From the NCBI GenBank assembly GCA_012931725.1, contig CM022946.1:72592269-72656268 (forward strand): a stretch of 64,000 bases of DNA, written 5' to 3'. The position numbers and the translations under genes are program-made. This stretch comes from Litsea cubeba. Lineage: Eukaryota; Streptophyta; Magnoliopsida; Laurales; Lauraceae. The notes below the pieces were generated by a model. It was not told the DNA's origin. It saw only the letters and a program-made list of their open reading frames with translations, and ran no database searches. This document shows positions 20,171 through 32,156 of the stretch, one piece after another; within the stretch, counting starts at the first letter, position 1, and every line of letters begins with the position of its first letter.

Positions 20171-21866
20171 CTACTGTGGCTTCGGCGACTCCACTAGGTC
20201 GATCACCGTATCTGCTGGACCAATGGATTCGGCCGAAACCGCGACCTTGCTGTGAGCGTCGCTGGCAGGAGATTCTTCGACCAGGGCCTCATTTGCTCCG
20301 GGGGCAGAAGAGGCCTCACCCCGAGGCACGGCAGAAGCAACACTGGCAACCGGGGCACCGCTCAAGACCGGGGCAGCTGGAGCATCTTCCGGAGCAGGAA
20401 CCACTGCAGGAGCTCCAACTGGGGCACTTTCGGCTGCAGAAGCGGAGCTCGGCTCAGGAGCCCCCGCACCTCTCAGTGCGGCCAGGCATCCTTCCTCGAA
20501 CAGGATGGCGGTGACCTCCTCCACCTGCCTCTCGTACGGCTCAGTGGCTCGATCCACCCCATCCTGGAGGGCGGACCGAGCCTTGGCCTGAAGAGAGGCC
20601 TTTTCCTTCTCCAGCTCGGCGTTCGCCGTCTTCAACCTTGTCGTCTCGGCGCGCCCCGCCAGCACTTCCCCACGCAGCCTCGTCCCCTCAGCAGTAGATT
20701 CAGCCTTCAATCTGGCCAGCTCAGACTCCAGTTCGGCGGTCTTCTTGTTCCTCGCCCAGACATAGCCTTCTTCGACGTAAGTTCGGCGACATCAGCCAGA
20801 GGCGATGCCAGCCGAGCAGCCTCTTCAGCGCTGGCCTTCTTCATCCCCTCTATTCATTTCCGCGACTCTTCCAACTCCCTCTTCAGCTTGTCCCTCTCAG
20901 ACTCCAGCTGAAGTGACCCGCGTCGCGTTCTTATCGCTCCTTCCCACCACGGTCAGGAGCCACTGCACGTTCTGCAAATGGAAACAGAGGGTCAGGTTCG
21001 ACCAAGACACTTGAAGAATGAAGAAACGCAAAACACTTACCAGAAGATTAGCCTGGATCGCCGAGACCATCTCGTGCGTCTCCATGTCTCTTGGCAGAGC
21101 ACAGACCTCGGCGAAAGCTCCGATCACCTCGGCATTCCCCAACAGCCGGTCCTCGACTTTCAGAGGCTCACCGGGCTGAGTCTTCATCCTCGGCCTCCAT
21201 GGCGCTGGGGCACTCCGGGGTCCGGAGGCCGATCCAGACCCTTGCCCCACCGAGATCGTCAGCTCGCGGGACGCTCCACCGGCCGGCTTGCTGACCTGCG
21301 CACTCTTCTCAATATGAGTCTTGGCTCCGGGGGCCCGCGCAGGGGCCTCATTCTTCGGAGGCTGTTCATCCCCCGAGTCCTTCTCCCCAGCCTTGGACTT
21401 CTTTCTAGGCGGGGACCCCTCCCTTGGGCGCTCCGGCGAAGCGTCGCCGCACTCCCGCACTCGGAGCAGGAGCAGAAGCTGGAGCAGGAGCGGAAGCTGG
21501 AGCAGGAGCAGAAGCTGAAGTAGCGCCAGCACCTCCCGAGCTCGAAGCAGCGGCGGGTGCTGGCAGAAGATGGCGTCGCAGACTAAGAAGACCCCGCAGA
21601 CTAAGAAGACCCCCGCCTAAAACTTGGCCGCTAGGTTCGACGGTTCCGAACTTGAAGTAGACGACTAGGGACCGGATGCAGCTCGGCTCGCAACAGGATC
21701 GTTCACAGGGATCCCGGCAGACACCGCTATCAGTGAAAAGGCGACACGTGTAGCCGTCAACTCGCTTCCCAGTACAGGCAAGACAGAGCATGTATCGCTT
21801 CAGAGCAGTTGAAGCAACACCAGACGACGATCGCCACATCCCCGGACGGATTCTTCTAGCTTTCAA
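20171..21866 (-). pseudogene. Antisense additional ORF of E2, C-terminal part
   Basis: Minus-strand frames 21866-21405, 21532-20897 and 20710-20171 form a decayed antisense gene. The upstream part has Ala/Pro/Ser repeats (21450-21530) and a basic KKSKAGEKDSG patch. The middle part carries LTISVGQGSGSASGPRSAP and MVSAIQANLL. A candidate intron (20972-21040, GTAAGT...TTGCAG) links IQANLL to QNVQWLLTVVGRSDKNATR. The end is a long Glu/Lys/Ala coiled coil (AELEKEKASLQAKARSALQ) followed by an Ala/Pro-rich acidic tail. This matches the C-terminal architecture of antisense additional ORFs known in Tat elements; the N-terminal Transposase_28-like domain seen in E4 is missing here. Several frameshifts make it a pseudogene. 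Its function is unknown. Confidence 0.7.
20972..21040 (-). other. Candidate intron in the E2 antisense ORF
   Basis: On the minus strand the 69-bp stretch starts GTAAGTGTTTTGCG and ends CCATTTGCAG. Removing it joins two stretches of protein-like sequence with matching character. Confidence 0.65.
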
Positions 21867-21897
21867 CCCCTAAAGGCTAGCACACTTCAGAGGTCAA

Positions 21898-21912
21898 AAG
21901 CTAGGGGGCAAT
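21898..21912 (+). other. Polypurine tract of E2
   Basis: AAGCTAGGGGGCAAT directly precedes the 3' LTR. The same tract precedes the E4 3' LTR, and E3 has AAGCTGGGGGGCTT. Confidence 0.85.
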
Positions 21913-22858
21913 TGTGTGGGGAGATTTCCAGAACCACAGGATTAAGCTAATCACGGCCGTCAGATGAGACTAAGCATTCCCACGTGCCATCCGCGTGCCA
22001 TCCACGTGGCACCAATCTCACCCCGGCTACCAGGACAGGAGGTCCGACCGAAGTCAGGCAGCTCCGGGCCCTTAACGCCGAACTGGCCCCCCTCGGTGCG
22101 TCGTCTCGGCAGGGAGCTCCACCTCGGCTAGGCCACCCCGGATGCCATCTCGGCAGAAAGCTCCACCTCGGCTGAAGAAGCCGGGACGGAAGCCGAAACC
22201 AGAAAGGGTCTCCACTCACGCCCCTCATCCCCCACGTCACCAGGCACGTGGAGGGATGGGGGCACGAGCCAGTGGGACAGATGCGACATCCAGCCACTCA
22301 CAATCTTCACCAGATCCCTGACAGGGGCGGCGTCCAGCGGCTGAGGCCACATCAGGGCAGGGCCCGAGGGCGGATCCGCTGGTACCCCCTACCGCCAAAG
22401 GCGCCCAACACGACCTGGCCCAACAAGACGTGCATTAAATGAGATGCGGGCTGACCCGACGGGCATTTAATGCATAGTGGGCTGGATTGGACCACAATTA
22501 ATGCAATGTGGGCTGATCGTGACTTCCCAGTCCAATCATGGGACCCACACCACAATATCTCCCAAAGATACGTTCCACGCTCTATAAATAGAGGCTCATA
22601 CCACCATCAAAGGTACGCCCATTTTCCATTCACAGAGCCCTTACTCTGTCTTTCTTCTCCCTCTCCTTCCATTGTTCCAGTTCCCATACTGACTTTGGCA
22701 TCGGAGAGCCTTGCGCCGCTCAGGCCAGGGTCCTCTGACCGTTTGCTACTCTCTTTCAGGCTTTCGGACGGCATCCAGACATTCCAGACACCATCATCTT
22801 CCCGGATAAGTCCTGTAAGGCACCCTCTTATTGTGGGTCATAATTTTCTGCACCTACA
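21913..22858 (+). mobile_element. 3' LTR of E2
   Basis: 946 bp, TGTGTGGGGAG...CACCTACA, followed by TSD GTGAG (22859-22863). Almost identical to the 5' LTR. Confidence 0.97.
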
Positions 22859-22863
22859 GTGAG

Positions 22864-23477
22864 CTTTACCCGTACATAATTTCTGAACCAAACGTTAAAA
22901 CTTTCGAAGAAAGCAGAAAGGACGGCAAAATCATCAGAAAAACACTAGAGAGGTCGAACATAAATTCCCAGATTTTCTGAAATCTGCTTCTTCTAACCCA
23001 ACTCCTTATTGCAACTAATTAGACACCAAATCGAGTAATTCCCTTCCCTATGAAAATAAGCAAAGCTTAGCAGAGATTTTCTTCACAACCTTTTTGCGTT
23101 TAAGATATTTCCATTTTAACCCTACGGCAATGTGCAAACAAATATAGCAGCGTCAACGTCTCTTTTTCAGCAACTAGTAACATTTTGTATCTATACACAA
23201 AGTCTGTTTACAGCCATGAGATGGGCAGATCAATTGGAGCCCATATAAATTGTTGAATAAATACTAAATACAGTATATATGTACATAAAATAAATTTTCG
23301 TGGAATTTCCTGCTATGTACAAATGCCATCACTTTAATCGGAACGAAATAACGGAGTCTGCAATTGTGCAGACAGTGTGATGTAGCAACTAAGAGAGCAA
23401 AGCAATCCAAAGGCTTGAAGGTTCCTTTACCTTCAGTTCTTAAGAAAGACACTCGAACCCAATACCTGATGGATGGA
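22864..23477. other. 3' flank of SYLF exon, copy A, no gene
   Basis: AT-rich sequence downstream (minus strand) of the SYLF exon stop. It is present in all three copies and probably holds the old 3' UTR. Confidence 0.5.
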
Positions 23478-23661
23478 TCATTTTTCAAACTTCTGGAATA
23501 ACTCTGACAAAGCATGGTAGAGAGTGGCTGCTGCAGGTGGCCTGGGCAATGAACCAAGCAGGATATCTGATGCATTGATAGATGAACTACCATAGAATCG
23601 GGAGTTCTCTGACGTGTGTGTGGCAACCATGCTTCCTTCAAGTGAGCAGCCAACAATGTGC
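23478..23661 (-). pseudogene. SYLF/Ysc84-like (DUF500) last exon, copy A
   Basis: Same exon as in copies B and C but with one A missing in the CAACAA(A)TG run near 23654, which breaks the frame at its start. Stop at 23478-23480. Upstream exons are missing: the exon is followed (minus-strand upstream) by intron-like sequence and then by the hAT element. The single-base change in a short homopolymer could be a sequencing error. Confidence 0.7.
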
Positions 23662-23798
23662 CTTCAAAATAAACCAATCCGGTGAAATTTTAATAAAAAG
23701 AAGATTCACTGTGCTCTCATTATCTACATGCTGGTGAAAGTGTGTAAAAATGTTTCACATACAGAATAGATGCAATTTGAGCCTCTCTAGCACCCTGA

Positions 23799-24963
23799 TA
23801 GTTGTCAAGTTCGGTTTCGTTTCGGACGAAATGTCCGATTTATCTCGTTTCGTAGCAAAAAAACGAATCGAACATCTCGTTTGAAGATCTTAGGTTTAAA
23901 ATTCGTTTAAATTCGTCCGAATAACAGGATTTCGTTTTCGAAAGCCTTAAATCCAAGATGGCAGTTGAAATTCCAGCCTTGATTTGGGATTCAACGAAGA
24001 ATGGGAGAAATAAATGAAATTAATTGAAATACCTCGTCTCATCTAGCATCGAGGAGAGAGTTTGACTGAGCCAACGCCTTGTTCCATCTTTGTTCCTCTG
24101 TTTGAGACTGTTGGATGCAATCCTCCCTCGCCCTGGGCGCGTCTCCTTTGTTGCAGAGCGCTCGCTGGTGCCATCATCAAATATCTTTGCAGAAAAGCTA
24201 CCGAAGAACCTGCTATGCTGATCTCTCCCACTCCTTCCGTTTCTTCTTCGTTTCCTTTTCATTAATTTCCTTCATCTGGGTTCCGTGCGAAATGGGTTTC
24301 TAACTTCGGGAGGACCTTTTTACAAAGGCGTTGAGATGCTTACCTTTTAAGCAATGGTTCTGATGAGTGCCAGAATGTGAGGCCCACTTTCTTGTAGTGC
24401 TGAATGTCCCAGGGCAAGCGATCTGATGAGTGCCAGAACGCGAGGCCCACCTTTTTTTTTTTAGCTAACAGAACATAAGGCCCACTTTATTTATTTATTT
24501 ATTTGGCTAAGAGAACATGAGGCCCACTTTGAATTCTTTTTAGATTTTATTTGATGTTATTAAATATTCCATCAAACCATTGGTCTTGATGAGTTACAAA
24601 ACGTCAGGCCCACTTACATGTCACCATTCAAATGTCTATATTTCTTTAATTTGATGATGTGATCCAATTTATTGTAATAAACATTGAAATGTCTCAACTG
24701 ACTATTAATATTGAATGTGAGGCCCACTTCCTGCCAATTTGTGAAATACATGGTGCATCTCCTTTCTCTGATTACTAATATTTAAATATTAATTTTTGGA
24801 AATTCCATTTGTGATGCTTAATAGAATGAAATTTTATATATGCTTTTAATATATATATTCCAAAATGAATTTCCGAATTAGAAAGCGAATTGTCTGAATC
24901 AATCGAAATGTTTCATTTTGGAGCCAAGCCGAAATAGCGTCCCAAACAAACTTGATAACTATG
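23799..24963. mobile_element. hAT-like non-autonomous DNA transposon, copy A
   Basis: Same element as in B and C (see 33941-35105). Here the left end has lost CCATAG, so the TSD/TIR border reads CACCCTGATAGTTG. The right end and TSD ACCCTGAC (24964-24971) are intact. It contains an exon-like frame on the minus strand (24020-24262) and six AGGCCCAC motifs at 24381-24721. Confidence 0.75.
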
Positions 24964-25029
24964 ACCCTGACCACTAACTAGCTATTACTGCATCATATAA
25001 AGGAGTAGGATTTTAAACGCTTATGCTAT

Positions 25030-26220
25030 TTGATGATATTTGTGATACTTTTCCCGGTTCTTTGATGGCTTAGCTGGAGGCTTGGAAGATGGTTCATTTT
25101 TTCGGATGCGGAGCAGTTCTTTGGAAGCTAGTGCCTTTTTCTATTCTTTGGTCGGTCTGAAAAGAGAGACATCAGGATTTTTATAGGGATGTCATCATTG
25201 GTGGAGAGCCTTCTTCACTCCGTGATTTTGAGGATAAGCAATGTAGGGGGATGGATTTTTGGGCCCGCCCGGGATCGTCGGGCCCCCCATAGGGCCTATT
25301 GTATACACTTTGGGGGACGGACTCCGTAATCATGCATTTGTCCCAGGGTGGATTCAGAAATCATGCAGGTACTGGGTTTCACCCAGATTATACCTTAAGT
25401 GAGAGATCTCGGGTTCGAATCCTGGGGAGGCCCTGGGGTGTATGATTTTTGAATCCACCCTGGGACAAATGCATGATTACGGAGTCCGTCTCCCGAAGTG
25501 TATACAATAGGCCCTGTGGGGGGCCCGGCGATCCCGGGCGGGCCCAAAAATCCATCCCCCTACAAGCAATATGGGCTTCTTTATTACTGAAGAGTTTGGT
25601 TGTCTAAAAGTCATGGTAAATTGCACAATCAGGAAGTGTCTTTGTGGTCTTTCTAGAGAAAGGAGAGTCTTAAGGGTTCCCCTCCTCTGGATGTTTTTTT
25701 TTTATTTTTTATTTTTATTTTTTTAATGGTAAAATCTCTGGATGGTATGTTAAAATTCAACATTGACAAAGCATAAGGGGGGAAATCAGGGCCGGTGGGT
25801 ATTGGAGGTGTGCTTTGTGATAGCAATGGAGCTGTTCTTGTTATGTTTTGTAAGCATATTGGTATGATGGAATCTAATGTCTAGGAAGTGTTGGTATTTC
25901 TTGAAGTTTTCTGTACTTCTGCTGCTCATTCTCTTTCCAAGTTTATTGTGGAGAGTAACTCGAAGAACGGTTGATTGGGGCAGTCAGCATATGCTCCTTG
26001 GAGAGTTCACTTTTATTTTAATGAGATCAAATCTTAGGCCTCTCAGATTCAAGTCAAGTTCAAGCATTTGAGGCAGTCAGCATATGCTCCTGTGGATCCT
26101 ACAGCTAAACTAGGAAATGGATAGATCTTCTCTGCTGGTTGCCTTTTCCTCTTCATATACTTCCTTTCTGGCTGCTTTGTATGATTCTTTTAAGCCTTTA
26201 CAGTCCTCGTTTTTATTTGG
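25030..26220 (+). pseudogene. LINE 3' remnant (zf-RVT to RNase H), copy A
   Basis: Broken plus-strand frames read LWKLVPFSILWSV followed by KERHQDFYRDVIIGGEP (25130-25210), the usual end of plant L1-type RT (zf-RVT region). After the foldback insertion comes an RVT_3-type RNase H: LKFNIDKA, SGPVGIGGVLCDSNGAVLVM, then EVLVFLEVF, LSKFIVESNSKNG and QVKFKHLRQSAYAP. Several stops (e.g. after NIDKA and in ESNV-EV) make it non-functional. The 5' part of the LINE is absent. The gypsy element inserted next to its 3' end. Confidence 0.75.
25243..25563. mobile_element. 321-bp foldback element with tRNA-like centre, copy A
   Basis: Arms of ~124 bp, starting GTAGGGGGATGGATTTTTGG, are near-perfect inverted repeats with only a few mismatches. 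TSD AAGCAAT lies on both sides (25236-25242, 25564-25570). The centre holds CGGGTTCGAATCCTGGG, matching a tRNA T-arm / pol III B box. It splits the LINE sequence cleanly. Confidence 0.9.
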
Positions 26221-26225
26221 CTGTA

Positions 26226-26644
26226 TGATGCAGGCCAGACTATGGGCCCCGATTGAAAGTATATTTCAGAAGGCCCAAAGCCACTAAGGCCCAGCAGCGA
26301 CAAAATCTTCAAACGAGAGTTTCTAGTTTTAGGCTTTCTAGATGATTTCTCCACATTTAGCATATTTCTTTAATTGCTTTGATTAGGTAGTTTCTAATTT
26401 CCAAGATTCTTAGAATTGAGAAGTTTCTTAGTATTAGAGATTGATGACTAAAATTATGCTGAGACTCTATTATATATAAGATGTAATTCCTTCCCTTGGG
26501 ATATACAGAAATTAATGAAAATTGAGTTCTCTCAAACGAGTATTCCTCTCTTGTCTGTGGTGTGAGACCAAGACATCCTACCCTATGACTTCTGGCTTGG
26601 AGAATAGCCCGTTGGCTAATCTCCTTCTCCCCTACGCTGCTTCA
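26226..26644 (+). mobile_element. 5' LTR of gypsy copy A
   Basis: Starts TGATGCAGGCCAGAC after CTGTA and ends CGCTGCTTCA, followed by ATTGGTATCAGAGCAG. The same LTR is at 36370 and 46514. Confidence 0.92.
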
Positions 26645-27484
26645 ATTGGTATCAGAGCAGTGATCCGTCTCAGATCGCCGATCCAATCGCCGACCTGAGG
26701 TAATCTGCTTACTTCTCAACCCACTATCATCTTCACCGTCCATTATCATCATCATCCCCACCTCCCCTCGTCACAGCCGTCACCATCACTGACTCAATAC
26801 ATTCATCCACATCCCTCTCCCAGAAACCCTACCTACCCAACACCCCACGACAGCCACCCATGCCTATCCCAACCCACCACACGATCCCCGTCATATCCTC
26901 CAGCCGAAACCACCACACCCCTTCCGCCTCCCATTCGCCTAACCCACACTTGCATCAGTAGCGCCCAAATCCCCAAACATCCAAAATCTGCGCCCAAATC
27001 CCAGCGAGCCCACCATCGTGCGCCAAGTGGAACCCTGCCTGGCCGAACCCATCATCTCCATCAAACCCCCTGACAGTGTTCCCAAATCCAGAATCCCGAC
27101 CTCCATTACCCAACCCATAAAAAAAAGGAGCAGACCGGGAGAAACAGAGAACCAGCAAAAAAAAAAATGTGTTACATACCTGTGCCATCGTCGATCACCA
27201 TCGCCGTCTGCGTCACAGGCCACCTGCATCGTTCCGTCAGCCTCCACTCTAACGAAGTCGGTTGCGCCCTTTCGTCTTCCATCTCCGCTCCATCTTCGAA
27301 CAACAACGAAAGGGTTTGAAAATCCTTTCCCCCTTTCTGCGCGCCAGTCCCTAGGCAACCTTAGGTAAGTGGGACACAGCCCACTTACCCACTTCCCCAG
27401 CCCACAGGCCCCCTTCTCCTTCCGAGCCTTAGTTCGGGTCGAGCCCGGCCCACCCGCAACAATTAAAAGAAAAAGCAAATCAGC
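26645..27484 (+). other. Leader of gypsy copy A, no gene
   Basis: C-rich ~840-bp untranslated leader between PBS and the gag ATG. A 273-codon minus-strand frame spans leader and gag start (26939-27760); no domain is visible and it is best read as a shadow. Confidence 0.6.
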
Positions 27485-30400
27485 ATGTCTACCCTGATCC
27501 CAACTACTCGCACCGGAACCACATTCAGAGGTAAATTCACAGTCCGCCAGTGTGATAGCTACATCATGGGACAGAATGGATAGGGTTGAAGAACATCTTA
27601 GAAGCACTCCTCCTCCGGGCAACCAGAACAATGACAACCCTGGACCTTCCACCAACAAAGATGGCAGTAAATCACAAAGGGGAAACAACCGTCCACCAGA
27701 TGTGGAAAATTCTGTCAATGGTGAGCCGCAGGAAACTTGTCGGCAATTTATGGAGCGCATTATGGATGAAACTGGTTATAATGACCATCATGGCCGACGA
27801 GATGACATCACCAAGAAGGTACGTGTTGATGTTCCTGATTTCTTCGGACGCATGGATGTGAAAGTTTTCACCGACTGGATTACGGCCCTTGAAGATTATT
27901 TTGAATGGTACAATATGGATGAAGACAAACGCGTTTCCTTTGTCAAGATGAAGAAGAAGGGTGCAGCGCGTGTTTGGTGGCGGAGTATTGATGACAGGAA
28001 TACAAATTATGGGCGACGTCCTATCAATACATGGGAGGAAGATGAAATAGAAACTTGAGGATAAATATCTACCGGTTGACTATATTGATTCCCTCAATGA
28101 TCAATTAGTTGACTGTAGATAAGGGACCTCCATTGTAGATGATTTCACAGAAAAGTTTCATTATCTATGGTGCGATGCAAAGTATCTGAAACTGATCGAC
28201 AAGCTATCACCCAATACAAGAAAGGACTCCGTCAAGAGATCCAAAGGGAGTTGACTACTCACACCTTTTACAACATTGAAGAAGTTCATCGCTTAGCACT
28301 CCGCGTCGAATATCAGTTGTGATATCCATATTCAAGGCGTTTTGGTGAACCTCTCCAAAGGGGGGCCTCCAATACAACTTATCAGCGGGTTGCTTCAGCA
28401 CAAAACTCAGCCCGATAGCCTCCTCCACAAAATCCCAACAGGCCAGCACCTCCTCAGAATCAAGTAAGACCTGCAAATTTTGCAAACGAAGGGAAGAATG
28501 TTGTAAATTCTTCACGACCGAAGCAGGACATCGAGTGCTTTCGATGCAAAGGCAAAGGGCACTATGCTTTTGAATGCCCAGGTTCGAAGAATCTTCACTA
28601 TGCACATAATGAAGAAGATCCCTATGACTCAAAGCCTGTTGATGAAGAAATTGAAGTTGAAACACCATATGAAGAGCAGGCACCTCCGCCCGAACAAGAC
28701 GATCATTCCTTCTATCAAGCTGAAATAGAAGGACGGACATTATTCATTTCGTCGTCTCTTCATTACAACCAAAGAGGAAGCTGAAGATTGGAGGCGGACC
28801 ACCATATTTCGCTCGATGGAAAAATGTCGTGACAGATTGTGCAATCTCATCATAGATGGAGGAAGCGAAATGAATGTGATCTCCCAAGAATAATAGACAA
28901 GTAAAGCTTCCAACAGAGAAACACCCGAAGCCTTACAAGGTCTCTTGGGTGAATGATTCCGCAATTCCGGTAAAATTTCGAATTGGTGGTTATGAAGATT
29001 CTATTGGCGTGATATTATCCCCATGAATGTTACTATATTCTGTTGGGAAGACCATGGCTTTTTTATAACAAAGTCCAAAGTGATGGAGAGGCAAAAACCC
29101 ATACTTTTAAGTATAAAGGTCGCAAGGTGACTCTTCTTCCACATAAGCCTCCTACTGCCACCAGCAAGGCAATCACCATCAATTCCGGCAAAACAAACTG
29201 CATCACAGCCAATTTCTCGCAGTCCTTTCAATGCGGAAATTTGAAGAAGAAAGTAAAGAGCAAAGAGTGTCAATGCCCTTATCCCACAAGAATTCAAAGA
29301 GGCAGAAAATAAACAAGCAGTTTCCACACCACCAGAAATCAAGTCCTTTTGCTTGATTTTAAAAGACTGTGATTCCAGCAGATCTTCCAAAGAGCTACCG
29401 CCTATGAGGAACATCCAGCATGCTATTGACTTGGTTCCTGGATCAATCGCTTCCAAATTTACCTGCATTAATCAAACGAGCCCGACCGAACACACAGAGT
29501 TGAGAAAGCAAGTTGAAGAGCTCCTCCAGAAGGGTTATATTCGCGAAAGCATGAGTCCTTGTGCGGTACCAGCCCTCTCGACACCCAAGAAAGACTGTTC
29601 TTGGAGAATGTGTGTCGACAGCCGAGCAATCAACAAAATTACTATTAAGTATTGGTTTCCGACACCTCGGTTTGATGATATGCTTGATATGATGGCCAGA
29701 TCTTCCGTCTTCTCTAAATTGATCTTAGAAGCGGATATCATCAAATCCGTGTTCGCACAGGAGATGAATGGAAGACAGCTTTCACACTAAAGATGGTTTA
29801 TAACGGATGGCTGGTCATGACATTTGGCTTATTTAATGCTCCCAGCACTTTCATGAGTTATGACATAGCTTCTACGGCTTTTCCTCGGTAAATCGTCATT
29901 GTGTATTTTGACGACATCTTGATCTTCAACAAGTCCAAGGATGCACATCTTGATCACCTCAGGTATGTTATGCGTGCACTTCGCAAAGAGAAGTTTTACA
30001 TTAATTTGAAGAAGTGTACTTTCTAAGCTCCAAAGTTATATTCTTGGGATTTGTTGCATCGGCCCAAGGAGTAGAAGTTGATCCAGAGAAGATCAATGCA
30101 ATCATCGATTGGCCTCTTCCCAAAACTATCAATGATGTACGGAGTTTCCATGGGTTGACCACCTTTTATAGGAGATTTATTTGCAATTTCAGCTCCATTA
30201 TGACTCCTATAACTGATTGCATGAAGAAAGGTGACTTCAATTGGACTAAGGCAGCCACTCGTGCTTTTGAACAAATCAAGCAGAAAATGACAAAGACACC
30301 AGTTTTGAAATTTCCAGATTTTGACAAGGTCTTTGAAGTCAGTTGTGATGCTTCGCAAGTTGATGTTGGCAGAGTCTTAAGTCAAGATGGTCACCCAGTT

Positions 30401-32156
30401 GCCTTCTTTAGCGAGAAATTGAATGACTCTCGCAAAAAGTATTCGTCGTATGACTTGGAATACTATGCAGTTATACAAACTCTTCGTCATTGGCGTCACT
30501 ATTTGATCGAGAAAGAATTTGTGTTGTACTCCGATCATGAAGCTTTACAGCATCTGAACTCACAGAAGAAGATGAGCGCAAACCGTGTCAAATGGAGCTC
30601 ATATTTACAGGAATTCACATTTGTATTGCGTCATAAGTCAGGAACGGAAAACAAGGTCACAGATGCCTTAAGTCGTCGTTCTCACTTGCTCACAACAATT
30701 TCCATCACAGTTCCAGGGCTTTGATGAGATTCGTAGAGAATATCCTGATGATCATGACTTTGGTCACATCTACAAAGCTCTTCTTAATGGTGATTTTTCT
30801 TACCATCCCAAATTTTCTATCCATGCTGGTTATTTGTTTCGTGGAAATCAGTTGTGTTTGCCAGCTACTTCTATCTGCGAGTTTGTTCTCCGAGAGTTGC
30901 ATGGAGGTGGAATGCAGTGGACATCTAGGGCGAGAATAAAACTTTCGCACTTATGGAAGACCGTTTCTTTTGGCCCCGCCTAAAGACAGATGTTTCCCAA
31001 ATTTGTGAATTATGCAGGGTATGCCAGCTTGCAAAGGACAAAAGAAGAAAACGAGATTGTATCAGCCCCTTCCTATTCCACATGCACCTTAGCAAGATCT
31101 AAGCATGGATTTTGTCTTGAGCTTACCAAAGACTGTACGAAGGGTAGATTCTATTTTTGTTGTGGTGGACAGGTTTTCTAAAATGGCCCACTTTATTCCT
31201 TGTACGACCACAGCAGATGTAAGAAAAGTTGCCACCATTTTCTTCAAAGAGATTGTTCGTCTTCATGGCCTCCCCAAGACTATAGTGTCGGACAGAGATA
31301 CTAAGTTCATGAGCTTCTTCTGGAAAACTTTATGGCATATGATGAAGACAAAGCTCCAATACTCCAGTGCCTACCATCCTCAGACTGATGGCCAGACTAA
31401 GGTCGTCAATCGCAGCTTGGGTAATCTTCTTCGATGTCTCATCGGAGACCACATTGCTTTATGGGATCTTATGTTACCTATGGCGGAGTTTTGCCTATAA
31501 TAACTTCGTCAACAGATCAACTGGAAGATCACCATTTGAAGTTGTCACAGGCATCCAGCCGCGTCTTCCAATTGATCCGAGTCCTTTACCGGCTGAAGCC
31601 AAGCCTAGCCAAGAAGCTGAACAATTTGCTCAGTACATGAAAGACGTTCATGATGAGGTCCGTCAACAGATTGCCCAAAGTAATGAGACTTACAAACATC
31701 AAACGGACACTCGAAGCGCCATGTTGAATTTAATGAAGGCATGGTCATGGTGCGAATCAAGCCAGAACGGTTCCCCACAGGCACTTACAAGAAACTTTAT
31801 CCCAAAAGTGCAGGTCCGTTCAAGATTATGAAGAAAATCAGCTCAAATGCCTACGTGCTCAATCTTCCGCCAGACATGAATATCAGTTCTACATTCAATG
31901 TCGAAGATCTCACGATTTATCGTAGGCATTATCAAGATGAATTGTTTGAAGAACAAGATATCCGGCTTCCCATAGTTCCAACTCCTCGAGAAGAAATTGA
32001 AGATGTCTATGATGACCAGCTAGTGTCAACCAAGACTGGCGGATATCACAAGTTTTTGGTCAAGTGGAAAGGTAAACCGTTTTCTGAAGCTACATGGATC
32101 ACCGCCACAGATTATCAGCGACTCAATCCGAATTTGTACAAGAGGTACCAAGCTGA
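27485..32156 (+). pseudogene. gag-pol of gypsy copy A, heavily frameshifted
   Basis: Gag (from ATG 27485), zinc knuckle (near 28532-28575), protease, RT, RNase H, integrase and chromodomain follow the order of copy C. Copy A lacks or adds single bases at many sites (e.g. the GGAG(G)AAGATG site near 28037, GAAT(T)AATAG near 28890, TTTCT(T)AAGC near 30023, AGTTTTGCC near 31490). It also shares the stops of copy C, such as CCTTAGCAAG near 31089. The last visible residues are YKRYQAE before the junction. It cannot encode a working polyprotein. Confidence 0.88.

Larger units (their letters stand above)
16324..22858 (+). mobile_element. E2: complete young gag-only Tat-lineage LTR retrotransposon
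   Basis: A 6,535-bp element with 945/946-bp LTRs, 5-bp TSD GTGAG, PBS, PPT, gag, a 77-bp tandem array and an antisense additional ORF. No protease, RT or integrase is present, so it is non-autonomous and must rely on proteins from a Tat relative. The LTRs differ by one substitution and one 1-nt indel, so insertion is very recent. It is found only in array copy A. Confidence 0.95.
26226..32156 (+). mobile_element. Chromodomain gypsy element, copy A (3' end lost)
   Basis: 5' LTR 26226-26644, PBS TGGTATCAGAGC at 26647-26658, leader, gag and pol. The element stops within the chromodomain tail at 32156, where it joins the next unit; the 3' LTR is absent. It shares inactivating stops with copy C and carries extra 1-nt indels. 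Confidence 0.9.

Noticed and set aside
25405..25440. tRNA gene at the foldback centre
   Set aside because: Only the T-arm/B box fits; no acceptor, D or anticodon arm can be drawn.
26939..27760. 273-codon minus-strand frame across gypsy leader and gag (also 37084-37905, 47228-48049)
   Set aside because: It is antisense to gag and leader, shows no domain, and is preserved only because the copies are near-identical.
28255..28740. 161-codon minus-strand frame (also 38399-38884 and 48543-49028)
   Set aside because: Shadow of the Gag knuckle region on the other strand.
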